A stretch of 64,000 bases of DNA from JADJOY01 sp046331705 [NCBI: bacterium]. GTDB taxonomy: Bacteria; JADJOY01. The DNA lies in contig JAXLQJ010000013.1 in NCBI GenBank assembly GCA_046331705.1, forward strand, positions 107,846 to 171,845, read 5' to 3'. A program made the translations under genes and the position numbers. Under the pieces are notes generated by a model, which saw only the letters and a list, made by a program, of their open reading frames with translations, did no database searches and was not told where the DNA came from. Below, in pieces: positions 20,633 to 28,568 of this stretch; the first letter of the stretch is position 1, and every line of letters starts with the position of its first letter.

Positions 20633-21223
20633 TCAGCCGGACGCCGCGTCCGCGAGTTCGTCCTCCGAGAACACCTCGGCGGTGAACACCTGGATCCGGG
20701 TGCCCGGCTTGCGCCATGCGTCCGGATCGAGCCCCGCCTTGAGACAGGTGTGCTTCAAGAACTCCTCCCGCGTGAGCCCATGATCGGTGGCCACCTGCGG
20801 CAAGAGCACGCCGCGTCGCTCGCCGCGGCTCACCACGACGCCGTGGCGCCCCACCTGGACGTCCGTGGGGTCGGCGACGTCCTCCATCGGGCTCAGGACG
20901 GAGATCTCGATGGTCAGGCCGGCGAGCTCGTTCGCGCGAACCGGCCCGAAGCGCGGATCCCGCGTCGCCGCCTCGACGGCCATCCGCGCGACGGTCTCGG
21001 CGAGCGCGCCACGCCCCTCGAAGCAACCGATGCAGCCGCGCAGCTCGCCGTCGCGACGCCGGTGCAGACTCACGAAGGCACCCGGCGCGGGCGATCGCCG
21101 TTGCTCGCCGCCCTCGGATCCGGGCCGGGGCGGCTCACCCTCGACGGGCGCGCCCACGGCCCGGGCGATCGCGGCGCGAGCCGCCGCCAGCAGCCAAAGG
21201 CGCTCGTCCCGGGCGAGGGTCAT
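20633..21223 (-). CDS. AMMECR1 domain protein (AmmeMemoRadiSam system protein A type)
   Basis: A 196-residue AMMECR1-fold protein. The hallmark LRGCIGCFEG is at about residues 61-70. Other conserved features are the preceding FVSLHRR, RDPRFGPVRANEL, the segment LTIEISVLSPMEDV, and GVLLPQVATDHGLTREEFL near 142-160. The biochemical role of the family is unsettled; it often travels with a Memo protein and a radical SAM enzyme, neither of which is present here. ATG 21223 overlaps the folB stop as ATGA, so it is the second gene of a folB-AMMECR1 pair. Confidence 0.92.
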   Translation of the reverse strand: MTLARDERLWLLAAARAAIARAVGAPVEGEPPRPGSEGGEQRRSPAPGAFVSLHRRRDGELRGCIGCFEGRGALAETVARMAVEAATRDPRFGPVRANELAGLTIEISVLSPMEDVADPTDVQVGRHGVVVSRGERRGVLLPQVATDHGLTREEFLKHTCLKAGLDPDAWRKPGTRIQVFTAEVFSEDELADAASG

Positions 21224-21576
21224 GGCCGGACCAGGACGATGCCGGCACGGGCGGCGGCACCGGGCAGCGACGCGGCCCGCTTGCGCAGCACCACTTGAAC
21301 CCGCGAGACGCGGGCATCGCTCAGCACCAGGTCGGCGATGCGAGCGGCCAACCGCTCCACCAGCCGGTTCTCGGAAGCGCGGACCAGCGCGCCGACCCGC
21401 TCCACGACCTCGATGTAGTCGACGGTGTCGACCACCGAGTCGGACTCGGCGGCGCGCGCGGTGTCCACCTCCAGATCGAGATCGAGCGAGATCTCTTGGG
21501 GGACGGCGCGTTCGGCATCGCCGACGCCGAGATGCGTCCAGAACACGAGGTTCTCGAGTCTCAGGCGACTAGTCAC
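21220..21576 (-). CDS. folB: Dihydroneopterin aldolase
   Basis: A 118-residue FolB from GTG 21576 (VTSRLRLENLVFWTHLGVGD). It converts 7,8-dihydroneopterin to 6-hydroxymethyl-dihydropterin in folate synthesis. Family features are the opening in which THLGVGDAER replaces the usual A..G..GvxxxER, the strand VPQEISLDLDLEVD, the DTVDYIEVVERVGALV segment carrying the catalytic Tyr, and LVERLAARIADLVL with the Glu that binds the pterin. The length is right for the family; an upstream extension would cross the palindromes. It heads a pair with the AMMECR1 gene. Confidence 0.9.
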   Translation of the reverse strand: MTSRLRLENLVFWTHLGVGDAERAVPQEISLDLDLEVDTARAAESDSVVDTVDYIEVVERVGALVRASENRLVERLAARIADLVLSDARVSRVQVVLRKRAASLPGAAARAGIVLVRP

Positions 21577-21592
21577 GGCTGGCTCGGGGCAT

Positions 21593-21620
21593 GCGCCAAG
21601 TGAAGCGCTCCACTTGGCGC
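21593..21620. promoter_or_regulatory. Inverted repeat just upstream of folB
   Basis: GCGCCAAGTG (21593-21602) and CACTTGGCGC (21611-21620) are a perfect 10-base inverted repeat with an 8-base spacer, 17 bases ahead of the folB start. It could be an operator or a leader hairpin covering the initiation region. Confidence 0.6.
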
Positions 21621-21696
21621 GTGTAAAGGTCGAGGCGCGATCCCGCGATCGCCGGCTGGCCGGTGCCAACTTTCGTCGCAGGTTGCAACGACTCAC

Positions 21697-21714
21697 TGAC
21701 GCTTTTTTGCGTCA
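21697..21714. promoter_or_regulatory. T6-centred 6-base dyad
   Basis: TGACGC and GCGTCA flank a run of six T residues. The symmetric arms on a rigid A/T tract look like a dimer-binding site. Confidence 0.5.
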
Positions 21715-21742
21715 CCGCTACCTCCGGCGCGAGCGACCGTTG

Positions 21743-21825
21743 GCAATTGTCGTGGGGGCTCGACGGAAGCGCCCGCCGCGACAGCGCTCCCGTGCCGAGT
21801 GAGCGCTCACCACTTCGACAATTGC
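21743..21825. promoter_or_regulatory. Long-spaced inverted repeat around CAATTG
   Basis: GCAATTGTCG (21743-21752) and CGACAATTGC (21816-21825) are perfect inverted copies 63 bases apart, about six helical turns. Each contains the self-complementary CAATTG. Two operator half-sites bridged by a looped protein is one reading. Confidence 0.5.
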
Positions 21826-21861
21826 AGACATTCATCGCGGAACGGTTCTTGCGAAACGCCC

Positions 21862-21878
21862 CTTTGCCTTTTGCAAAG
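21862..21878. promoter_or_regulatory. CTTTGC/GCAAAG hairpin
   Basis: A perfect 6-base inverted repeat (21862-21867 and 21873-21878) with a 5-base loop, about 115 bases upstream of the HTH-like gene. Confidence 0.4.
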
Positions 21879-21994
21879 ATCACCAGGACGAGGATGACCC
21901 CGAGCGCAATCCAGCCCGCTGGCCGTCCTCGCGAACACCTCCTGGGCGTCGGGTTCGTACGAATCCCCCGCCCAGCGACAGTCGGGGGTCGCCC

Positions 21995-22411
21995 ATGATC
22001 AGCCGCGCGAACTACGAGCTCCACGACGACACCATCCATCCCTCCCAGCACTTCAGCGCGGGCCGCACCGTGCTTCCGGGTGACGCGGAGCGCCGCTTGA
22101 TGGCGGCGATTCTCGAGGATGCCGTGATCTCGTTCGAGTCGGCGAGCAAGAGCGACACCGACGCGTCGCGGGCCCTGGTGGAAGAGCTGATCGAGTGGTT
22201 CGCCGACGAGGACGACACCTACCTCTTCTCGTTCCCGAGCATCTGCGACTACCTGCAGATCAAGACCGACACCGTGCGCGCGCACATCAAGAAGGTTCAC
22301 TGGGCCGCGCTCAAGGAGAAGGCGCGCAAGCGCGAGGAGATGGCCGCCGAGGCTCCCGTCGAGATCGCGAGTGACGAAGAGCCAGCGGCGCTCACCGCCG
22401 TCGGGCACTGA
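21995..22411 (+). CDS. Small protein with helix-turn-helix-like core, unknown
   Basis: A 138-residue protein from ATG 21995 (MISRANYELHDDTIHPSQHF). I do not recognise a named family. The N-terminal third contains RTVLPGDAERRLMAAILEDA, a phrase I associate with conserved deltaproteobacterial unknowns. Residues about 78-100 (FSFPSICDYLQIKTDTVRAH) read like a helix-turn-helix recognition unit, followed by basic residues (IKKVHWAALKEKARKREE). The C-terminus is acidic and low-complexity. It is likely a small DNA-binding or adaptor protein. The palindromes directly upstream make autoregulation plausible, though nothing here proves it. It is convergent with the nucleotidyltransferase gene. Confidence 0.75.
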   Translation: MISRANYELHDDTIHPSQHFSAGRTVLPGDAERRLMAAILEDAVISFESASKSDTDASRALVEELIEWFADEDDTYLFSFPSICDYLQIKTDTVRAHIKKVHWAALKEKARKREEMAAEAPVEIASDEEPAALTAVGH

Positions 22412-22479
22412 TCCCACCGCCCGGAGACGACCACGCACTCGCGAGCGCGCACCGGCGCGCCAGCCGCGCGCCATCGGCC

Positions 22480-23985
22480 TCACCCCTCGGGTGGGGCCGA
22501 TCGCGTTTCCAGCCATCGCTTCACCCACTCGAGGGCCTGGTCCCGGTCGTGGACCTCGCCATCGAGCCGCGCATCCTCGACCGCGGCGAGCACGCGCCCC
22601 AGCGCCGGCCCCGGCGAGAGCCCGAGCGACTCGATCAGGTCGCGGCCGCGCAACAGCGGCTGGCCCGCCCGCGGATCCGCACGCAGCGCCGCGTCCTGCG
22701 TCAGCAGGTGGCGCGAGACCTCGAGCAAAAGCCGCTCGCCGTCCGCCGGGAAGTCGGGGCCGCGGGTCGCGTGCGTGTCCGCGAGGACCACGCACACGAG
22801 CCCGATCAGGTCCTCGCCCGCACGCCGCAGGAAGCGCCGCACCGTGCGCTCCGGCAAGGATCCTGCGCGATGGAGCCCGATCAGGTCCTTGAGCGCCAGA
22901 TGCTGGGCGACCCAGCTCACCAGCAGCGCCGTCTGCGCGTTCGAGAGCCGCAATCGCTCGGCGATCGCCCCGGTCATCTCGGCTCCCAGCGACTCGTGGC
23001 GATGGAAATGCACGCCCTTGGCATCCACGAATCGCGTGGCCGGCTTGGCGACGTCGTGGAGCAGGACCGCGAGCAGCACCAGCGCACCGCGATCTCCGGT
23101 GGCCAGGTATTCGCCCACGCGTGCGCCGTGCTCGCCGTAGAAGCGCTCGGGCGCCGCGCGCAGGACGTCGACCTCGCGACACGCGGCCAGGGTGTGCGCG
23201 AGCACGTCGAGATGATGAAACGTGTTCTGGGTAACGCCGTCCATCACCGCCACCTCGGGCACGATGAGGGCCAGCAACCCGTCCTCCCAGAGCCGCGTCA
23301 GCGCCGCGCCGCCGGTCGGTGCCGACGCCAGCGCCATCAGCTCGGCGGTCACGCGCTCGACGGCCATGCCGGCGAGCAGCGGGGCGTTCGCGCGGATGGC
23401 CGCCCGAGTCTCGGGAGCCAGCTCGAAGCCGAGCGTTGCCGCGAAGCGGTGCGCGCGCAACGCGCGCAACGGATCGTCGGCGAGCACCTCCGGCGCGGGC
23501 AGGCGCAGCGTGCGGTGCGCGAGATCGGCCAGCCCGCCGGTCGGATCGACGACCGCAACCGGTCCGCCCGCCGCGAGTGGCGCGAGCGGCACGGCCAGCG
23601 CGTTCACGGTGAGATCACGCGCCCGCAGGTCGGCCTCCAGATCGGGGCCGCGCAACCCCGAGAGATCCACCTCGCGGCGTCCTCCCGTCCCCTCGGCCAC
23701 GACCCGCAGCGTCGGCAGGCGATCGTCGAGAGGCACCAGTGTCGCCGCCGTGTCCTCGGCGAGCGCCCGCGCCAGCGGCGCCACCTGGGACGCATCCAGC
23801 GCCACGTCGAGATCGTGCCAGCCGCGCCCGAGGAGCGCGTCGCGAACCGTGCCGCCGACGACGTGGACGGCCACGCCGCGCTGCGTCGCGAGCTCGGCCA
23901 GGGCACGGTAGAGCGGATCGTCCTGCACGCGCCGTGACAGGCACGCGAGCGCTTGCGACGGATCGAGCGTCCCAGCTCTCGACAC
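22480..23985 (-). CDS. CCA-adding/poly(A) polymerase-type nucleotidyltransferase with HD domain
   Basis: A 501-residue class II nucleotidyltransferase from GTG 23985. The head domain has VHVVGGTVRDALLGR (about 40-54) and the catalytic DLDVAL (58-63). The template-reading segment RDLTVNALAVPL follows (about 122-133), then DDPLRALRAHRFAA. The C-terminal half carries an HD phosphohydrolase motif, LLHDVAKP (about 313-320), and HHLDVLAHTL. This matches E. coli-type tRNA nucleotidyltransferases, which repair or add the 3'-CCA and hydrolyse 2',3'-cyclic phosphates. CCA-adding, A-adding and poly(A) activities cannot be separated by eye. The stop is 69 bases from the convergent HTH-like gene. Confidence 0.9.
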   Translation of the reverse strand: MSRAGTLDPSQALACLSRRVQDDPLYRALAELATQRGVAVHVVGGTVRDALLGRGWHDLDVALDASQVAPLARALAEDTAATLVPLDDRLPTLRVVAEGTGGRREVDLSGLRGPDLEADLRARDLTVNALAVPLAPLAAGGPVAVVDPTGGLADLAHRTLRLPAPEVLADDPLRALRAHRFAATLGFELAPETRAAIRANAPLLAGMAVERVTAELMALASAPTGGAALTRLWEDGLLALIVPEVAVMDGVTQNTFHHLDVLAHTLAACREVDVLRAAPERFYGEHGARVGEYLATGDRGALVLLAVLLHDVAKPATRFVDAKGVHFHRHESLGAEMTGAIAERLRLSNAQTALLVSWVAQHLALKDLIGLHRAGSLPERTVRRFLRRAGEDLIGLVCVVLADTHATRGPDFPADGERLLLEVSRHLLTQDAALRADPRAGQPLLRGRDLIESLGLSPGPALGRVLAAVEDARLDGEVHDRDQALEWVKRWLETRSAPPEG

Positions 23986-24026
23986 GGCCCCACTCCGGCT
24001 CCGCGGCTCGGTCGCGGCGGAGCGAA

Positions 24027-24119
24027 CGAGGCCGGGGACCTGCCCCCGGCCTCGCGATCACGCGGTGATGCGCGCGCGCCCCGCGTGATCGCTCGTCACA
24101 CGAGCGCGCGTGACGAGCG
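24027..24119. repeat. Three back-to-back perfect inverted repeats
   Basis: Three hairpins fill 93 bases. Arms are 24027-24037 with 24044-24054 (11 bp, loop 6), 24054-24065 with 24081-24092 (12 bp, loop 15), and 24090-24119 with 10-bp ends CGCTCGTCAC and GTGACGAGCG. Neighbouring arms share one to three bases. They lie between the Fe-S oxidoreductase stop (24131) and the nucleotidyltransferase start (23985), both leftward. There is no T-tract, so a classical intrinsic terminator is not obvious; a REP-like element or transcript-stabilising structure is possible. Confidence 0.7.
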
Positions 24120-24130
24120 CCTGCGATGCG

Positions 24131-26173
24131 TCACTCGACCATCGCCGCGCGCACCTGCTCGGCGACGTCGAGGACACGCACCTCGCTCTCCTTCTCGTGC
24201 GCCTTCACGCCGTCGGAGATCATCGTCATGCAGAACGGACAGCCCGTGCCGATCACGGTGGCGCCCGTCTCGAGCGCTTCCTTGGTGCGGGCCACGTTCA
24301 CGCGCTGCTTGATGTCCTCTTCCATCCACATGCGCGCGCCGCCGGCCCCGCAACAGAAGCTGCGGTCACGGCTGCGGCCCATCTCGCTCACCGGACCGGT
24401 GGCGAGCTGCACCAGGTTGCGCGGCGCCTCGTACTCCTGGTTGTAGCGGCCCAGGTAGCACGGATCGTGGTAGGTCGCCTTGTCCTTCCCGGCGGCGTCG
24501 GGCTTCAGCTTGATCTTGCCCTGCTTGACGAGGTCGTCGATGAACTGCGTGTGGTGCGTGACCTCGTAGTTGCCGCCGAATTCCGGGTACTCGTTCTTGA
24601 GCGTGTGGAGGCAGTGCGGGCAGCCGGTGACGATCTTCTTCACGCCGTAGCCGTTGAGCACTTCCACGTTCGACTTGGCGAGCGTCTGGTAGAGGTACTC
24701 GTTGCCCACGCGGCGCGCGGAGTCCCCGGTGCACATCTCCTCGGAGCCGAGGATTCCCCAGCGCACGCCGGCCTTGTTGAGGATGTCGACCATCGCGCGC
24801 GAGATCTTCTTGGCGCGCTCGTCGTAGCTGCCCGCGCAGCCCACCCAGAACAGCACGTCGACGTCCTTGTCCTCGGCGAGCGTCTTCACCTCGAGGCCGT
24901 TGGCCCAGTCGGCGCGGGTGGCCGCGGAGAACGCCCACGGCGTGTAGTTGTTCTCCATGTTCTTGCACGCCAGCGCCGCCTCGGCGGGCATCGAGCCCTC
25001 GGTCAGCGCCAGGTAGCGGCGCATCTCGAGGATCGTCGGGACGTGCTCGATCATCACCGGGCACTCTTGCATGCAGGCGCCGCAGGTGGTGCAGGACCAG
25101 AGTTCCTCGGGTGTGATGTAGTCGTCGCCGATCAGGGTCTTGCCGTCGTCGGCGAGCTTGGGAGCTTCGCCCTCGCCCCCTTTCGCGGCCCACAACGCCA
25201 GGATCGCGTCGGCACGATCCTGCACGCGGTGCCGGACGTCGGTCACGATCTTGCGCGGACGCAGCGGCTTGCCGGTGTTGTTCGCCGGGCAGACCTCGTC
25301 GCATCGCCCGCACTCGGTGCAGGTGAAGCCGTCCATCAGCATCTTCCAGGTCAGATCCTGGATGTCCTTGGCGCCGAATTGCTCGGCGTTCTCGTCCTCC
25401 AGGTTCATCGGCATGAGCTTGCCGCGATACTTGAGCGACGAGAGGAACGTGTTCGGCACCGAGAGCAGCACGTGGAAATGCTTCGAGTACGGCAGGTAGT
25501 TGAGGAAGCCGAACACGATCAGGATGTGGACCCACCAGGAGCCGGCGCCGACCGCTCGCAGCGCTCCTGCCGGCAACCCGCCGATCATGCCCGCCACCAG
25601 CCCGGGCAGCGGCCGCGCGGTCGCGCCCCCAGCGAGCGCCGCCTCGGCGCCGGTGAACCCGAAATAGCTGGCCATGAGCAGGAAGATCAGGCTCAGGATC
25701 AGGGTCGCGTCGAGCTGCGCCGCCTTGCCCACCTGGAGCCGCTTGGGGCGAATCACGTAACGCCGCCAGAACGCGAACAGCACGGACAGCATCACCAGCA
25801 ACGCGAACACGTCCTGCAAGCCCTGCAGCGGCCGATAGAGCGGGCCGAGGAATCGCAGGCTGAGCGCCGGATGGATGCCTTGCATCATCATCTCGGTGGT
25901 GCCGATCGTGAGGATCACGAATCCCCAGAAGATGAAGAAGTGCATCAGCCCGGGAACGACCTGGCGGAAGAGCTTCGAGTGACCGAACGCCACCGTGAGG
26001 ACCCGCGTGACGCGCTCCGGAAGGCTGTCGAGGCGCGACTCGGGCTTGCCGATCTTGAGCAGCTTGATGAAGCGCAGCGCGCTGTAGCCGAAGAACCCGA
26101 ACGCCCCGGCCATGACGAGGATGAAGATCACGTTCGCGATGCCGAAGCTCGCCGTGGCGTGCTCTCCGTTCAT
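24131..26173 (-). CDS. Membrane-bound (Fe-S) oxidoreductase, ETF:menaquinone oxidoreductase (EMO)-like
   Basis: A 680-residue protein. The N-terminal third has about six hydrophobic spans (for example VIFILVMAGAFGFFGY and FFIFWGFVILTIGT) like a NarI-type cytochrome b unit. Then come two 4Fe-4S motifs, CTECGRCDEVCP and CTTCGACMQECP, and two CCG domains of the heterodisulfide-reductase D/GlpC type: CPHCLHTLKNEYP and HDPCYLGRYNQEY, and CCGAGGARMWMEE. This layout is that of proteins proposed to pass electrons from electron-transfer flavoprotein or other cytosolic carriers to menaquinone. It lies directly downstream of nuoF and two small genes, suggesting electron exchange with that dehydrogenase. 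No etfAB is in the window. Confidence 0.88.
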   Translation of the reverse strand: MNGEHATASFGIANVIFILVMAGAFGFFGYSALRFIKLLKIGKPESRLDSLPERVTRVLTVAFGHSKLFRQVVPGLMHFFIFWGFVILTIGTTEMMMQGIHPALSLRFLGPLYRPLQGLQDVFALLVMLSVLFAFWRRYVIRPKRLQVGKAAQLDATLILSLIFLLMASYFGFTGAEAALAGGATARPLPGLVAGMIGGLPAGALRAVGAGSWWVHILIVFGFLNYLPYSKHFHVLLSVPNTFLSSLKYRGKLMPMNLEDENAEQFGAKDIQDLTWKMLMDGFTCTECGRCDEVCPANNTGKPLRPRKIVTDVRHRVQDRADAILALWAAKGGEGEAPKLADDGKTLIGDDYITPEELWSCTTCGACMQECPVMIEHVPTILEMRRYLALTEGSMPAEAALACKNMENNYTPWAFSAATRADWANGLEVKTLAEDKDVDVLFWVGCAGSYDERAKKISRAMVDILNKAGVRWGILGSEEMCTGDSARRVGNEYLYQTLAKSNVEVLNGYGVKKIVTGCPHCLHTLKNEYPEFGGNYEVTHHTQFIDDLVKQGKIKLKPDAAGKDKATYHDPCYLGRYNQEYEAPRNLVQLATGPVSEMGRSRDRSFCCGAGGARMWMEEDIKQRVNVARTKEALETGATVIGTGCPFCMTMISDGVKAHEKESEVRVLDVAEQVRAAMVE

Positions 26174-26261
26174 GTGCGTTCCTCCGATCGTCGGCGCCAG
26201 TCGAGGGGTCGCCGCGGTGGGACAGCGCCGCAGTCCGGCCGCGGCTCCTCGTCGTTTCGGA

Positions 26262-26477
26262 TCAGCTTCCGCTCTTGGGTGTCACGCCGTGCTTTCGCAA
26301 GCTCTTGTCCGCCGCGTGCTTGTCCTTCGACTGGCCGCCCATGGCTTCCTGGCGAAGCCGGTCCTTGCACGAGTCGCAGAACATCGTGCCGTCCACCTCG
26401 CGGACGCCGCACATCGAGCAGTAGTGCTTCTTGGGCGGCGCGCCAGCGCCGCTCGATGCGGGATTGGATTCGGTCAC
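26262..26477 (-). CDS. 71-residue zinc-ribbon-like protein
   Basis: A small protein from GTG 26477, coupled by GTGA to the upstream gene. It has two CxxC knuckles, CSMCG (about 20-24) and CDSC (about 34-37), joined by VREVDGTMF, a compact zinc-ribbon pattern. The remainder is Lys-rich and polar (QSKDKHAADKSLRKHG). I do not recognise a family. Its place between nuoF and the Fe-S oxidoreductase points to an assembly or maturation helper, or to a structural zinc subunit of the complex. Confidence 0.7.
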   Translation of the reverse strand: MTESNPASSGAGAPPKKHYCSMCGVREVDGTMFCDSCKDRLRQEAMGGQSKDKHAADKSLRKHGVTPKSGS

Positions 26478-26752
26478 GGCGTCAGCTCTTCCCGCTCGCG
26501 TCGTCCGTCGCGGTTCACGCGCACGGAGGCCACGAGGTCGTAGCGGTACCAGTAGAAGATGCGCTCGACCCAGTCGGGATCGAGATCGCGCGGGCTCTTG
26601 AAGACCCACATCTCGTTGAACGTGACGCCGTCCGCCTCGCGGTAGCGCGGCTCGTTGACGCTGCCCCAGGTCTTGGCAGGCTGGCCGAAGCGACGCACGG
26701 CTGCGTCGCGGTTCAAGCGGTGAGCGTGGGCGGCGGTGGCGGCGTCGGTCAT
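26474..26752 (-). CDS. 92-residue protein of unknown function downstream of nuoF
   Basis: A protein from ATG 26752 (MTDAATAAHAHRLNRDAAVR), 17 bases after nuoF. The central part GVTFNEMWVFKSPRDLDPDW and the aromatic stretch VERIFYWYRYDLVASVRV are dense in aromatics and look like a folded, conserved core. No metal-binding motif or signal peptide is visible. It overlaps the zinc-ribbon gene by GTGA. I cannot assign a family; cotranscription with nuo suggests an accessory subunit. Confidence 0.68.
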   Translation of the reverse strand: MTDAATAAHAHRLNRDAAVRRFGQPAKTWGSVNEPRYREADGVTFNEMWVFKSPRDLDPDWVERIFYWYRYDLVASVRVNRDGRREREELTP

Positions 26753-26769
26753 GGCGAAGGATCGCGGGT

Positions 26770-28050
26770 TCAGGGTTCGAAGCTCTCGGGGAACGGACAA
26801 CGATGCTCTTCGATGTGGCGAACGAACTCGTCGCGGAAGACGCGCAGGAACCCGCCCGCCGCCCAGCTCGCCGCGTCGGCCAGCGCGCAGATGGTCTGGC
26901 CGTCCATCGCGCGCACCAGATCGTCGAGCACGTCGAGGTCGCGCGGCGTGCCCTCGCCAGCCTCGATGCGCTTGATGACGCGGTCGGTCCAGCCCGTGCC
27001 CTCGCGGCACTGGGTGCACTGGCCACACGACTCGTGGCGATAGAACCGGCTCACGGTCAGCGCGGCGCGCACCATGCACGTGGTGTCGTCCATCACGATC
27101 ACCGCGCCCGTGCCGAGCACCGACTTCACCTCTTTCAGCGACTCCGGATCGGCCTTGACGTCGATCTTGTCGGCCGTGAGCACCGGCGCCGACGAGCCGC
27201 CCGGAATCACCGCCTTGAGCTGCCGCCCGTTGCGGATGCCGCCGGCGTGGTCGTAGATCAGCTCGCGGAGCGTGACGCCGATGGGCAGCTCGAAGGTCCC
27301 CGGCCGCACCACGTGGCCGCTGATCCCGTAGATGGTCTTGCCGGGGCACTTCTCGGTACCCACCGCTCGAAACGCGTTGGCACCCTCGCGCACGATGAAC
27401 GGCACGTGGGAGATGGTCTCGACGTTGTTCACCGTGGTGGGGCGGCCCCACAGACCGGCTTGCGCCGGGAACGGCGGCTTCTTTCGCGGCTGGCCCTTCT
27501 TCCCCTCCACCGACTCCATCAGCCCGGTCTCTTCGCCGCAGATGTAGGCGCCCGCGCCGCGGGTGATGTGGATGTGGAAGTCGCGCCCCTCGCCGAACGC
27601 GCCGGCGCCGACCAATCCCGCGGCGTAGGCATCGTCGAGCGCCTTGCGCAGGTTGAAGAAGGGCCGCGCGAACTCACCTCGGATGTAGATGTGTGCGTTG
27701 GTCGCCTGGATGGCGTAGCCCATCAGCAGCAATCCCTCGATGAGCACGTGCGGGTTGCGCTCGAGGATCTGGCGATCCTTGAAGGTGCCGGGCTCGCTCT
27801 CGTCGGCGTTGCAGGCGATGTAGCGGGCCTTTCCATCCGGCGGCGGCATGAACGTCCACTTGAGGCCGGCGGGGAATCCGGCGCCACCGCGCCCGCGCAG
27901 CCCCGAGTCCTTCACGATCGCCGTGACCTCCTCGGGCTTCTTCTCGCGAATGGCGGTGCGCGCCGTCTCGTAGCCGCCCCGCGCGCGGTAGTCGCCGATC
28001 GCCGAGAGATCGACTCCCGATTCGGGCAGCAGCCAAGGCAATGCGGACAT
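26770..28050 (-). CDS. nuoF: NADH-quinone oxidoreductase subunit F
   Basis: A 426-residue NuoF (51-kDa type) that binds NADH, FMN and cluster N3. It has the glycine-rich NADH loop GRGGAGFPAGLKW (53-65), the FMN region CNADESEPGTFKDR (about 79-92), the segment AYICGEETGLMESVEG, and the cluster ligands ESCGQCTQCREGTGW with a final Cys in ICALAD. The length is normal. It follows nuoE by 20 bases and is the last recognisable nuo gene of this leftward cluster. Together with NuoE and NuoG it would form the NADH-oxidising module. Confidence 0.96.
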   Translation of the reverse strand: MSALPWLLPESGVDLSAIGDYRARGGYETARTAIREKKPEEVTAIVKDSGLRGRGGAGFPAGLKWTFMPPPDGKARYIACNADESEPGTFKDRQILERNPHVLIEGLLLMGYAIQATNAHIYIRGEFARPFFNLRKALDDAYAAGLVGAGAFGEGRDFHIHITRGAGAYICGEETGLMESVEGKKGQPRKKPPFPAQAGLWGRPTTVNNVETISHVPFIVREGANAFRAVGTEKCPGKTIYGISGHVVRPGTFELPIGVTLRELIYDHAGGIRNGRQLKAVIPGGSSAPVLTADKIDVKADPESLKEVKSVLGTGAVIVMDDTTCMVRAALTVSRFYRHESCGQCTQCREGTGWTDRVIKRIEAGEGTPRDLDVLDDLVRAMDGQTICALADAASWAAGGFLRVFRDEFVRHIEEHRCPFPESFEP

Positions 28051-28070
28051 GGTCGGTCTCTCGCGCGGGC

Positions 28071-28568
28071 TCAATCGAGTGAGTCGAGAAGCGCGTCGAG
28101 CTTCGCGACGGTCAGGTTCTCGTGGTAGTGGTCCCCGGACATCAGCATCGGAGCCGAGCCGCACGAGCCCAGGCATTCCGCCTCGCCGATCGAGAACTTG
28201 CCGTCCGGCGTGGTCTCGCCCGAACGGATGCCGAGGCGCTTCTCGCAGTGGCGCACCAGAACGCGGGCGCCGTTGAGCGCGCAGCTCAGGTTGCGACAGA
28301 ACTCGAGGTGATGGGTGCCGACGGGCTTCTCCCGGAACATCGGGTAGAAGGTCACGACCTCCAGCACCTCGATGGGCCGGATCTCGAGAAGCGCCGCGAC
28401 CTCCAGCATCGCCTCGCGCGGGATCCACCCCAGCGCCCGCTGCACGTGATGAAGGGAGTTCATGAGCGCTCCCTTCTTCTCCGGATAATGCGGGAGCTCG
28501 GCCTCGATGGCCGCCACGACCTCGGGCGGCAGAACGGGCACGAGCTCGCGAGCCTCGGCGGCGCTCAT
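28071..28568 (-). CDS. nuoE: NADH-quinone oxidoreductase subunit E
   Basis: A 165-residue NuoE (24-kDa type), a thioredoxin-like 2Fe-2S protein (cluster N1a). Ligands are arranged as C-x4-C (CRNLSC, about residues 92-97) and C-x3-C (CLGSC, about 133-137), with the conserved EVVTFYPMF helix before them. ATG 28568 overlaps the nuoD stop as ATGA. It works with NuoF to take electrons from NADH. Confidence 0.95.
   Translation of the reverse strand: MSAAEARELVPVLPPEVVAAIEAELPHYPEKKGALMNSLHHVQRALGWIPREAMLEVAALLEIRPIEVLEVVTFYPMFREKPVGTHHLEFCRNLSCALNGARVLVRHCEKRLGIRSGETTPDGKFSIGEAECLGSCGSAPMLMSGDHYHENLTVAKLDALLDSLD

Larger units (their letters stand above)
21577..21994. other. Palindrome-rich divergent intergenic region
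   Basis: 418 bases between folB (leftward) and the HTH-like gene (rightward). It is richer in A and T than its neighbours and holds four separate perfect inverted repeats, listed individually. I see no convincing gene. A TTTACA-like -10 element lies on the minus strand at 21622-21627, with no good -35 partner. Confidence 0.6.

Noticed and set aside
24027-24119. CRISPR array
   Set aside because: The three units are inverted repeats of different sequence, not direct repeats with spacers; no cas genes are present.
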